The notes below the pieces were generated by a model, which was given only the letters and a program-made list of their open reading frames with translations, did no database searches and was not told the DNA's origin. 64,000 nucleotides of DNA from Spirochaetes bacterium GWE1_32_154 (GTDB lineage: Bacteria; Spirochaetota; GWE2-31-10), in the NCBI GenBank assembly GCA_001829315.1, contig MIAY01000001.1:572927-636926 (forward strand), given 5' to 3'. Every line of letters starts with the position of its first letter. Position 1 is the stretch's first letter. A program made the position numbers and the translations under genes. Positions 8,488 to 16,436 of the stretch are shown here, piece by piece.

Positions 8488-9324
8488 ATGATACAAATAA
8501 AAAAATGGATAGTAATTTTACAAATCATCTCAGTTGCGTTTATCTTTTCTCAGGAACACTTTAATGTTGATTGGTCAAATAATAAAGTTTATTCGTCTAC
8601 TATTGTAAAAATGCCACTATCAAATGATTTTGTTCATAGACGATTAAAAGTGCTTGAAGAAGCCAAAGAGAAGGCTCGAATAAATTACTATAGAGCTTTA
8701 CGAAACATAAGGCTTTCTGATAATGGTGAAAATCTTTATGAATATTTTGATATGTTAGGTGATAGAAAAAGTTTGCTTTTTACATTACTTGATAATGCAA
8801 AATTATACAGGTTAGAGTATCCGGATATTAACACAATTAAGGTAACATATTATATTGATATTTATGGTAAATCAGATTCTATTTTGAATATTATTATGGG
8901 TGGAACTTCTCATTATACAGAGGAGCTCACTCCGTATATAGGGTTCAATTTTGAAAATAATTTCACAGGTATAGTAATTGATGCCCGTGATGAATTGTAT
9001 TCATTTGAAAATAAGAGTGTAATTGTAAAACCATCTATATTTTTAACGATAAAAGATACCGAAGGAAATATTGTATTTAATAGATATAATGTTTTATCTG
9101 AAGTAATTCAGGATAGAGGAATGGTGCGGTACTCGTATGATATAAATGAAAGAATACCTGAAAGGGTAGGACGTAATCCGTTACAAATTGTTGCGTATGG
9201 AACAGGTGATGAGTTTGGCTCAGTGCTTGTTGTTTCAATGAAAGATGCAAGATTAATCTTGTCCTCAACAGCAACAAGAAATGCAATAAAAAATGGCAAG
9301 GTTAATGTAATAATTAACAATTAA
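8488..9324 (+). CDS. Exported protein of unknown function
   Basis: This 278-aa protein has a signal peptide (residues 1-22, ending near FSQ). A Lys/Arg/Glu-rich helix follows (LKVLEEAKEKARINYYRAL), then beta-rich segments. The N-terminal layout of an Ala/Glu/Lys helix followed by a beta domain recalls LPP20/FlgT-N type proteins. The C-terminal part (VVSMKDARLILSS) resembles motifs in spirochaetal hypothetical proteins. Neither resemblance is enough for a name. It is the last gene of the operon begun by the phosphoesterase and follows the lytic transglycosylase by 2 nt, so an envelope role is inferred. Confidence 0.6.
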   Translation: MIQIKKWIVILQIISVAFIFSQEHFNVDWSNNKVYSSTIVKMPLSNDFVHRRLKVLEEAKEKARINYYRALRNIRLSDNGENLYEYFDMLGDRKSLLFTLLDNAKLYRLEYPDINTIKVTYYIDIYGKSDSILNIIMGGTSHYTEELTPYIGFNFENNFTGIVIDARDELYSFENKSVIVKPSIFLTIKDTEGNIVFNRYNVLSEVIQDRGMVRYSYDINERIPERVGRNPLQIVAYGTGDEFGSVLVVSMKDARLILSSTATRNAIKNGKVNVIINN

Positions 9325-9347
9325 TCTATCGAACCCCAATGTGTTAT

Positions 9348-12110
9348 TTATTCTTTACAATATTTTATTATTCCGATAATAAAATCAAATTCTCCGTCAT
9401 CTTCAGATATTAATGAACTTTTAATAGATTTTTCTATCTCAGCTACGGTTGTCTCATTAATTGAATAATCAGTACGAAGATTTGAAAACTCGAGATTCTT
9501 TGTTGTTTTAATCCCGGTTGATGTTTTGTAGATAACAAACAAACCGTCAGTTTGTCCAAAAAGAGAAGTGTAAATTGGCCTTTTAAAATTTGAAATTGAT
9601 AATTTTAATGTTTCTTCGGATATGTTTAAAAATTTAATAAATTCACGCAAGGTTATATCTTCTTTTGATAACGATGGTGTAAATTTTGATTTAATTTCGT
9701 CAGTATTTTTTTTTGCAAAAAAATCTTTATATTCTTTCGTTAATAAATAAAAATCTCCTGTATGACTTTCTGATATTTCGTTAATATGTTTTTCATCGAG
9801 TGACCAGAGAATAAAATCAATACCATAATATGCAATCAATTCATGTAAAGGAATTTTTAATGTTTCAAATAGTAAAATTTCTTTGTCTATTCTTCTGTCA
9901 GATTGAAAGTTATATATTTTAGTTTTGTTGCTATTTGGTTGAGCTGAAGCAATACGGTTTCTTTTACTCAGGGACGATGGATTAATTGGCATGTCAAAGT
10001 TTATAATAACTTTTGCTCGGGGTAATTTAATTTCTTCAGCAATAGAATCATTAGTAATTAATATATTATATAATCCCTGTTCAAATTCACTGCAAATTTC
10101 TTCAATAGCGGTATTGTCCCGTGTTAAAATATCGTCCCCATCTATGCCGGTCGTTTCACCGGAAATAGTTGCAGATTTTAAATTTCCATATTCAATCAAT
10201 CTTCGTTTTAAATAAGCTATTGTATCATCTGATTCAGAAAATATAACGGTTGGTTTGCTTTCTGTATTAAGAATTTTTAAGAGATTTGTTACTTTTTCAT
10301 CACGGTTTTCAAGATATTTTATTGATTGAGATGATAATAATAAATTATTTAATATTGAAATATCAGAATTTAATCCATCTATTATTAATTTTTTTTGCTC
10401 ATCATTCGCTTGTTCAAAAGAATTTTTTATGTTGATAATCTGATCTTCAGTAAAAAAATGAATAATATTATTAATGTGAGAGTCGTCTGAAATTAATTGT
10501 AGTGTAATTTCTGTTTTTATTATTAATTTTTTTAGTGATTCGGTAAATGCCACGAGGCTTGATTCAATTGTCCGGCATAAACGCCACTTGTACCAGTTTG
10601 TAAGATTTTCATCTTCATGATATCCGTTAAATTTTAGTTTGCAATATTCAAATTTGAAATCAGAAATTGCAGGTATAAGTTTTTCGTATATTTTCATTGA
10701 TATATCATGGTCGTAGGCATATTTTACTGTTGTAATAGATGGTTTGTTTAAGTCCTGTTGTAGCGGATCAACAATAGAATCTAAATTTGTCCACTCAATT
10801 TTAACCATAAACGTATTGAGTATCTTTTTTATTGACTCAATTGTTTTATTTGATATATTCTTTTTTTCAATATCATCAATAAGATTATTTACTTCATTAT
10901 CAACCCCATCACTTTTTAATATTTTTTTGTATTTTCCGCGGGAAAACATATTGTATATTGTGATTAAGTCATAAAGAGAATCATTGATGATATTTTTTGA
11001 AATCATAAGAATATGTGCGTCAGGGTTATTTAATAAAATAGTTTCAATATGTTTTTGTCTATTATTTCTTTCTTTTGAAATACTGAAATACTCAGCGTTA
11101 TCGATAATTATGAGATCAATATCAGAAATACTTTCTGATGAGAATGAGTTTTGTTGAAGTTCTGATCGATTAATAAAGCGTGCAAATGATTTTTTTAATC
11201 CCGTTTTAATAAAATTTTGTTCCCAAGTCTGTTCGCTTTCTTTTGAACAAATAACAAGAGATTTTTTGTTTTTTTCAAAATAAAATTTGATAATCATACT
11301 TGAAATATATAATTCACTAAGTCCGATTGAATTTGCAAATATTACACTGCCGTATTTTTGCATTTTCTCAATACATGAATAATAACCCATATTTTTATAT
11401 TCTGCTATTTGTGATAAATCTGTACTTATATTTTTTACAAGATAATCTTTCGAAATACTTTTTAAAATAACTGCAATAAAATTTCTTGGATTAAGATTTA
11501 TTACTTCTGCATTTGCGAATATTTTTAAATAGTTAATAATTCTCAAATTGTTTATTCGGGGGTCAGATAAATTCCATAATTTTTTAAAAAGTAAAAAATG
11601 GATTGATTTTTTACTTTGAGGTGTTAAAACCGGCGTTAGAAAATTAATTGAATTAAAAAAATGGTTGTCTGGTGAGAAACTTGTGTTCCCGGTAAAAGAA
11701 TAGTAATTATTATTATATTTTATTAAATACAATAATGTATTTATATTATCTTTATAATTAACTCTAAATCGCAGAACACCTGAGTTATTTAACAGGTTTA
11801 AAATAAAAAAATCATTTTTATCTAAACTTATAGCATCACTTTTTAATTTGAAAAGAAATTCTTTAGGATTTACCGCTGTACGTGATGAAATTATTATTGA
11901 AAATTGGCTAAGTAAATCTTTGTCAAATAACTTTTTTAATAATGGCAGAATTTTTATTAGGGAATCAAAAAACCTGAAATCTGCAACCATATACAATGAA
12001 ATTGGCTTGTTTTCAGTAAAAGATAAATTCAGATATTTTTCAATAATTTCAAGAGTCGTCTTTTCATTTTTAACGACACCGCATTTATTGTCTATCAAAA
12101 AATTTAACAT
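9348..12110 (-). CDS. Degenerate SNF2/RapA-like helicase with PLD-like N-terminal domain (predicted ATPase-inactive)
   Basis: The 920-aa protein follows the order of PLD-SNF2 helicases but the catalytic positions have changed. Residues 1-150 resemble a phospholipase D-like fold (GNTSFSPDNH at 141-150 in place of the GSSNLT segment) with no HxK motif before it. Residues about 250-400 match the first RecA domain. Walker A is VIFANSIGLSEL (256-267) instead of LADEVGLGKT, and Walker B is LIIIDNAE (333-340) instead of DEAH. Residues 618-735 match the second RecA domain (ILITNDSIAEEIKLP, then VIINFDMPINPSSL). Its motif VI is KRNRIASAQPNSNK, lacking the paired arginines. ATP hydrolysis is therefore unlikely, and a structural DNA-binding role is inferred. 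The SD is AAGGGG. It converges with the preceding operon. Confidence 0.7.
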   Translation of the reverse strand: MLNFLIDNKCGVVKNEKTTLEIIEKYLNLSFTENKPISLYMVADFRFFDSLIKILPLLKKLFDKDLLSQFSIIISSRTAVNPKEFLFKLKSDAISLDKNDFFILNLLNNSGVLRFRVNYKDNINTLLYLIKYNNNYYSFTGNTSFSPDNHFFNSINFLTPVLTPQSKKSIHFLLFKKLWNLSDPRINNLRIINYLKIFANAEVINLNPRNFIAVILKSISKDYLVKNISTDLSQIAEYKNMGYYSCIEKMQKYGSVIFANSIGLSELYISSMIIKFYFEKNKKSLVICSKESEQTWEQNFIKTGLKKSFARFINRSELQQNSFSSESISDIDLIIIDNAEYFSISKERNNRQKHIETILLNNPDAHILMISKNIINDSLYDLITIYNMFSRGKYKKILKSDGVDNEVNNLIDDIEKKNISNKTIESIKKILNTFMVKIEWTNLDSIVDPLQQDLNKPSITTVKYAYDHDISMKIYEKLIPAISDFKFEYCKLKFNGYHEDENLTNWYKWRLCRTIESSLVAFTESLKKLIIKTEITLQLISDDSHINNIIHFFTEDQIINIKNSFEQANDEQKKLIIDGLNSDISILNNLLLSSQSIKYLENRDEKVTNLLKILNTESKPTVIFSESDDTIAYLKRRLIEYGNLKSATISGETTGIDGDDILTRDNTAIEEICSEFEQGLYNILITNDSIAEEIKLPRAKVIINFDMPINPSSLSKRNRIASAQPNSNKTKIYNFQSDRRIDKEILLFETLKIPLHELIAYYGIDFILWSLDEKHINEISESHTGDFYLLTKEYKDFFAKKNTDEIKSKFTPSLSKEDITLREFIKFLNISEETLKLSISNFKRPIYTSLFGQTDGLFVIYKTSTGIKTTKNLEFSNLRTDYSINETTVAEIEKSIKSSLISEDDGEFDFIIGIIKYCKE

Positions 12111-12199
12111 TTTTACCCCTTATTTTTATAACTTTTTTCCATTATAAACAATTTATCAGATAATACATAGTCTTAAATAAAAAATAGAGGCCAGACGCT

Positions 12200-13423
12200 T
12201 TATTTTGCATGTACCATCATATCAGTAAACACCAAAGCATCAGTGATGCAATTTTTTATTGATGAATTTTCATTTGGTCCATGCAGTGTTTCGTTTAATG
12301 TTGACCACAATGTAGCATGAATACCACGCATTCTAAAATATGCAGCAACTGTACCTCCACCTATTCCATACGTTTTAGCTTTTTTATGTAGAACTCTTTC
12401 AATTGAATTCATAAGAAGTTGAACGATCGGTGCTTCATCAGGAGTCGGGGCAGGTGACTGAACCTTTTGCCCGATTTTCAAGGAAATAGTTGTTCCTGTT
12501 TCCTTTTCAATCCCTTTCACAATATGATCAACTTTTGAAAGAATATCATCAAGCTGATAGCAGGGTAATATTCTACAGTCATAGCAAAGAATTTCACTTC
12601 CTGGAATTGTATTGTAATTAGTTACGGAGCCGATTCGTTTTGTAGGTTCGAATGTTGATGTTTTTGTATCAAACTTTGCATCCTGAGCATTGAATATGTC
12701 ATATAATGTACTGAGGCTGATATCAAGTTTTGAAGATGCCCGTGCTGCATTAATGCCAAGATCGGGTCTTGAACCATGAGACTGTTTTCCGGTTATTGTG
12801 AATTCAAGCCATAAAATAGATTTTTCGGCAACTTCAATAAAGTCACCATTCGGGTCGCCCACATCAGGAGTTAAAATTAAATCATCTTTTTTAAATAACT
12901 GAGTATTTTCTAAAAGATACATAATTCCGTATTCACTACCCATTTCTTCATCGGCCACAAATAATAATTTAATATTAATATCAGGTTTTACTTTTTTCTC
13001 AAGCATTGCTTTTGCTGCAATAAGCGATGAAACTAAGCCTTGTTGATTATCTTCGGTTCCTCTTCCATAAATTAAATCATCTTTTACGACAACTTTAAAT
13101 GGATCAGTATCCCATAATCCGATGTCTCCCGGAGGAACGACATCAAGATGCGAGATTATCCATAAATTTTTAGACGTGTTTTTTCCTTCAATTGTTGCAA
13201 TAAGTGAAGGTCTTTTACCTGAACTGACTCTATTATCAGGAGCCATTATTTCTTCGATTGAATCAAAACCCCATTGACTGATTTCTGATTTTAAAGCCAT
13301 GGCTTTTTTGAATTCTCCGTCACCGCCATTTTCAGGCCCGACAGCAGGGTTTTCTGTTAAAATTGTTTGCAATCTGATTATTAATTCCCGTGAATCATTG
13401 ATAAAGTCAGTTAGTTCTTTCAT
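12200..13423 (-). CDS. M20-family metallopeptidase / metallohydrolase
   Basis: The 407-aa enzyme belongs to the di-zinc M20 family (DapE, ArgE, PepV relatives) that hydrolyses N-acyl or peptide bonds. The motifs are HLDVVPPG near 93, GRGTEDNQQG near 121, the catalytic Glu pair in VADEEMGSEYG near 156, a dimerisation domain after SHGSRPD, and a C-terminal metal-binding His in NETLHGPNENS. The family is well supported. Substrate specificity is not visible; a general dipeptidase or acyl-aminoacid hydrolase role is likely. It follows alaS with a 2-nt gap and is probably co-transcribed with it. Confidence 0.85.
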   Translation of the reverse strand: MKELTDFINDSRELIIRLQTILTENPAVGPENGGDGEFKKAMALKSEISQWGFDSIEEIMAPDNRVSSGKRPSLIATIEGKNTSKNLWIISHLDVVPPGDIGLWDTDPFKVVVKDDLIYGRGTEDNQQGLVSSLIAAKAMLEKKVKPDINIKLLFVADEEMGSEYGIMYLLENTQLFKKDDLILTPDVGDPNGDFIEVAEKSILWLEFTITGKQSHGSRPDLGINAARASSKLDISLSTLYDIFNAQDAKFDTKTSTFEPTKRIGSVTNYNTIPGSEILCYDCRILPCYQLDDILSKVDHIVKGIEKETGTTISLKIGQKVQSPAPTPDEAPIVQLLMNSIERVLHKKAKTYGIGGGTVAAYFRMRGIHATLWSTLNETLHGPNENSSIKNCITDALVFTDMMVHAK

Positions 13424-13425
13424 AG

Positions 13426-15213
13426 TTATTCCTTAACGAGTATTGCTTTAATTCTTCTGACACCGGCTGAAGATGATTGTTCTTTTTGAATAATAAATTT
13501 CCCCAGTACACCGGTTCTTTCAACATGTGGTCCGCCACAGACTTCCATTGAAAAATCACCAACAGTGTAAACCTTAACATTTTCTTCGTATTTGTCGGAG
13601 AAAAATGCAAGTGCACCTTTCTTTTTTGCTTCTTCCAATGTCATAACCTGCATAGTTATTGGCATATCCTTTTTTATTTGTTCATTAACCATATTTTCTA
13701 CTTTTTTTAAAGTTTCATCATCAATTTTGTCGTTATGAGTAAAGTCAAACCGTAATCTTTCAACGGTGATATTAGATCCTTTTTGCTGAACATGGTCACC
13801 TAATATTTTTCGTAGTGAAGTATGTAACAAATGAGTTGCTGTATGTAATTTTGTTGTTTCTTCCGAGTGATCTGCTAAACCACCTTTAAAATTTTGTTGT
13901 TGGGCAGTTCGTGAGAGTTCTTTGTGTTTTTCAAATTCCTTATGAAAACCATCTTCATCTAAAGAGAGTTTTTTCTCAACCGCTAATTCTTTTGTTAATT
14001 CAAGCGGGAACCCGTATGTGTCATATAGTTTAAATGCGAGTCTTCCTGAAATCGTATTCTGATTGTTTTCAAGAAGTTTATCAGCTACTTTATTGAATTC
14101 ATTCATACCGTGCTGAAGAGTTGATTCAAACTTGGTTTCTTCTTTTTCAAGTTCATCAAGAATACGTGCTTTGTTTTGAATGAGTTCGGGATAAAATTCT
14201 CCCATCAGGTCTATAACAACTTTTGAGATCTCAGAAATAAATGTTTTATTAATGCCGATTTTCATCCCGTAGCGGACAGCTCTTCGTATGAGTCGTCTTA
14301 GTACATAACCGCTACCGACATTTGAAGGCGGAATACCTCTTTCATCGCCTATGATAAAAGTAGCAGTTCTTGTATGATCTGCAATAACTCTGATTGCATG
14401 AGTAACCCAGTCGGATTCGCCGTATTTTTTACCTGATAATTCTTCGATTTTAGCGATAATTTCTGTAAAACTCTCTGTTTCATACACTGTTTTCTTGCCG
14501 GTAAGCATAGCAACGGTTCGTTCGATACCCATGCCCGTATCAACATTCTGCTGACTTAAGCGTGAAAATGTTCCGTCATCGTTTTTATTGTATTGCATGA
14601 AAACATCATTCCATATTTCAATAAATTTACCGCATCGACAACCCGGGCTGCATGTTTTAGAACACGCTTCTTTACCCGTGTCGATAAACATTTCAGTATC
14701 AGGTCCGCATGGTCCTGTTTTACCGGCAGGTCCCCACCAGTTGTCTTCTTTCGGTTTATAATGAATATGATTTTTTGGTATACCAAGTGCTTCCCAGATA
14801 CCGGCAGATTCTTCATCCCGTGGGGCATCGTTATCGCCTTCAAAAACGGTAATATGCAGTTGGCTGGTTTTGAAACCAAGAATTGCTGTGAGAAACTCGA
14901 AAGACCATGAAATCGCTTCTTTTTTAAAGTAATCACCGAGTGACCAGTTTCCGAGCATTTCAAAAAAAGTCAAATGTGACGCATCACCGACATCTTCGAT
15001 ATCGCCGGTTCTTATACACTTCTGAAAGTTGACAAGTCTTTTGCCTTCAGGGTGAAGTTGCCCTGTTAAATAAGGAACAAGCGGGTGCATACCGGCTGTT
15101 GTAAATAAAACAGTCGGGTCATTTTCAGGTATGAGTGAGGCAGGTCTGATATTTTTATGCCCTTTTGACTCAAAAAATTGTATGTATTTATTGCGTAATT
15201 CTTTATAATTCAA
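13426..15213 (-). CDS. alaS: Alanyl-tRNA synthetase, short form lacking C-Ala
   Basis: This enzyme charges tRNA-Ala and edits mischarged tRNA. About 595 aa, far shorter than the usual 870. It has the class II catalytic core (FTTAGMHPLVPYL, FFEMLGNWSLGDYFKKEA, NVDTGMGIERTVAML) and the editing domain (HTATHLLHTSLRKIL with the zinc site CGGPH). It ends there, without the C-terminal oligomerisation domain. This shortened form is known from spirochaetes. The TTG at 15213 is chosen because GAGGTG lies 6 nt upstream; an in-frame GTG at 15222 is part of that SD and has none of its own. It is expressed from a strong promoter at 15243-15271. Confidence 0.95.
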   Translation of the reverse strand: MNYKELRNKYIQFFESKGHKNIRPASLIPENDPTVLFTTAGMHPLVPYLTGQLHPEGKRLVNFQKCIRTGDIEDVGDASHLTFFEMLGNWSLGDYFKKEAISWSFEFLTAILGFKTSQLHITVFEGDNDAPRDEESAGIWEALGIPKNHIHYKPKEDNWWGPAGKTGPCGPDTEMFIDTGKEACSKTCSPGCRCGKFIEIWNDVFMQYNKNDDGTFSRLSQQNVDTGMGIERTVAMLTGKKTVYETESFTEIIAKIEELSGKKYGESDWVTHAIRVIADHTRTATFIIGDERGIPPSNVGSGYVLRRLIRRAVRYGMKIGINKTFISEISKVVIDLMGEFYPELIQNKARILDELEKEETKFESTLQHGMNEFNKVADKLLENNQNTISGRLAFKLYDTYGFPLELTKELAVEKKLSLDEDGFHKEFEKHKELSRTAQQQNFKGGLADHSEETTKLHTATHLLHTSLRKILGDHVQQKGSNITVERLRFDFTHNDKIDDETLKKVENMVNEQIKKDMPITMQVMTLEEAKKKGALAFFSDKYEENVKVYTVGDFSMEVCGGPHVERTGVLGKFIIQKEQSSSAGVRRIKAILVKE

Positions 15214-15224
15214 TTGTATCACCT

Positions 15225-15236
15225 CACATTAATGTG
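15225..15236. promoter_or_regulatory. 12-bp perfect palindrome in the alaS leader
   Basis: CACATTAATGTG is a perfect palindrome between the -10 box at 15243-15248 and the Shine-Dalgarno at 15220-15225, covering the predicted transcription start. It could be an operator for a dimeric regulator or a chance palindrome in AT-rich DNA. Confidence 0.3.
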
Positions 15237-15242
15237 ATTGAC

Positions 15243-15271
15243 ATTATATGGTAAATATTAAAATTAGTCAA
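15243..15271 (-). promoter_or_regulatory. Sigma-70-type promoter of alaS
   Basis: On the minus strand TTGACT (15266-15271) and a perfect TATAAT (15243-15248) are 17 bp apart. The predicted start is near 15236. Confidence 0.75.
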
Positions 15272-15274
15272 ATA

Positions 15275-15317
15275 TGCCTCATGCAAAAATCTAATTTTTA
15301 TGCAGAATATGAGACCT
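15275..15317. repeat. Short relic of the GCCTCATGCAAAAAT repeat
   Basis: GCCTCATGCAAAAAT at 15277-15291 is identical to the left end of the element at 33049. It is followed by an imperfect reverse copy (ATTTTTATGCA then ATATGAG), forming a compact hairpin. It abuts the -35 box of alaS. Confidence 0.5.
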
Positions 15318-15384
15318 TATAAAATATAAAGATAGTTCATGATTATTGGGTGGAATATTTGATTTAATTTTCCAAAGTACAGAT

Positions 15385-15394
15385 GGGGGGGGGG
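15385..15394. repeat. G10 homopolymer
   Basis: Ten consecutive G lie in otherwise AT-rich DNA, 8 nt beyond the stop codon of the minus-strand gene ending at 15403 and in the region between that gene and alaS. The 180-bp gap otherwise holds the alaS promoter and the repeat relic. Confidence 0.6.
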
Positions 15395-15402
15395 CAGGAG
15401 AA

Positions 15403-16203
15403 TTATACTTTTCTAATATCTTTGAGTCTGAAGTCTGAAATGAGTTGTTTTAACATGGAGTAGCTGAGTGTAACAATTTCGAGACATGTTTTTTTTGAAA
15501 AATCAGTTTTCTGGTTTGAAATAGTTTTGAAAAGTACCGTCGCATTTGGTGATTCAGATAAGTAGGATAGTGCATTGGTTATTATATCGATAGTTGAATT
15601 TAATAAAAAACCGATATTTTGTATTGATCGCTGATATTCAAACATTATTTTTGATTGAATTGAATTGGATAGAATAGCAGCAATGTAATGTTTTAAAATC
15701 GGAACATCACCCTTGAAGTCTATGTTTTCAATAATTTCATTATATAAAGTATTTATTTTTATTTTTAATGATGAATTATTGGTATGGTTAAAAATTAAAA
15801 CTATTATTGATAAATAAGTATTAAGAAATTCTCTACTTCCGCCACAAAGATATGCAATTTCTTCATCAATATCATAAACTGAGGATATTTTCGGATATTT
15901 TGAATAACGCAGTTTATTTTGTTCAAGGACTTTATCTGCAAATGAAACTTCCGGTTTTTTGTTTACTTCTCTCTGTTTTTCTTCCTGTTTTGTATTTTCA
16001 TTCTTATAAATTTCCTCAACAGCTTCAATTTCCGCCAGAAGAAAAACAGTAAGATTTCTGCGCATTTTCAAAGTGAAAATATAACGGTCTTCAAAAGCGT
16101 CTTTGAGAGAAACCGGTTTTTTATGTTCTGAAATAAGTTTGTTATATTTTGTTCGTATTTTCTCAAGAACAAGATTGATTTCTTTAGTGGTTAAATCTTT
16201 CAT
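15403..16203 (-). CDS. Hypothetical protein, mainly helical
   Basis: This 266-aa protein has no signal peptide and no family that I recognise. The first 100 residues are highly charged, with a Lys/Glu-rich linker near 75-90 (NTKQEEKQREVNKKPE). The last 160 are helical and hydrophobic-patterned (for example SVYDIDEEIAYLCGGSREFLN), suggesting a soluble helical-bundle domain. It lies downstream of the tRNA-Asn terminator and upstream of alaS on the same strand. Coding is supported by the long uninterrupted frame and normal codon usage. Nothing in the sequence indicates its function. Confidence 0.6.
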   Translation of the reverse strand: MKDLTTKEINLVLEKIRTKYNKLISEHKKPVSLKDAFEDRYIFTLKMRRNLTVFLLAEIEAVEEIYKNENTKQEEKQREVNKKPEVSFADKVLEQNKLRYSKYPKISSVYDIDEEIAYLCGGSREFLNTYLSIIVLIFNHTNNSSLKIKINTLYNEIIENIDFKGDVPILKHYIAAILSNSIQSKIMFEYQRSIQNIGFLLNSTIDIITNALSYLSESPNATVLFKTISNQKTDFSKKTCLEIVTLSYSMLKQLISDFRLKDIRKV

Positions 16204-16239
16204 TAAGAACCTGGTATGTACATTTTTTTAAATAAAAAA

Positions 16240-16257
16240 GCCGTCTATAAAGACGGC
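16240..16257 (-). terminator. Rho-independent terminator downstream of tRNA-Asn
   Basis: A perfect 7-bp stem (GCCGTCT at 16240-16246 with AGACGGC at 16251-16257) with a 4-nt loop is followed, on the minus strand, by six T. It ends the tRNA transcript. Confidence 0.85.
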
Positions 16258-16262
16258 ATATG

Positions 16263-16335
16263 CTCCTCCGGAGGGGCTCGAACCCCCGACCTAGTGATTA
16301 ACAGTCACCCGCTCTACCGGCTGAGCTACAGAGGA
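16263..16335 (-). tRNA. tRNA-Asn (anticodon GTT)
   Basis: The minus strand folds into a 73-nt cloverleaf. The 7-bp acceptor stem is TCCTCTG with CGGAGGA and the discriminator base is G. The D arm is AGCTCAGCCGGTAGAGC, the anticodon loop CTGTTAA gives GTT, and the T arm is GGGGGTTCGAGCCCC. The CCA end is not encoded (the genome reads CATA after the discriminator). A promoter with TTGACG and TATATA 17 bp apart precedes it, and a terminator follows. Confidence 0.95.
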
Positions 16336-16346
16336 AGGATGTTGTA

Positions 16347-16375
16347 TATATATACTATATCCAATCGGTCGTCAA
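16347..16375 (-). promoter_or_regulatory. Promoter of tRNA-Asn
   Basis: On the minus strand TTGACG (16370-16375) and TATATA (16347-16352) are separated by 17 bp, placing the start about 5 nt before the tRNA. Confidence 0.65.
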
Positions 16376-16417
16376 TAGTTTTTTTTAAAATATTATTAAG
16401 ATAAATATGAGATTATA

Positions 16418-16436
16418 TGATATAATCAACGCCATG
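16418..16436 (+). promoter_or_regulatory. Extended -10 promoter directly before the start codon (leaderless candidate)
   Basis: TG-A-TATAAT (16418-16426) is a perfect extended -10 element. The ATG of the next gene begins 7 nt after it, where transcription should start, and no Shine-Dalgarno is present. The -35 region is weak. Confidence 0.5.

Noticed and set aside
14556-14963. 135-codon minus-strand frame inside alaS
   Set aside because: It is in another frame of the well-conserved alaS gene and has no homology-like features or ribosome site.
16216-16404. Plus-strand open frame of 62 codons
   Set aside because: It runs antisense through tRNA-Asn and its terminator, so it cannot be a real gene.
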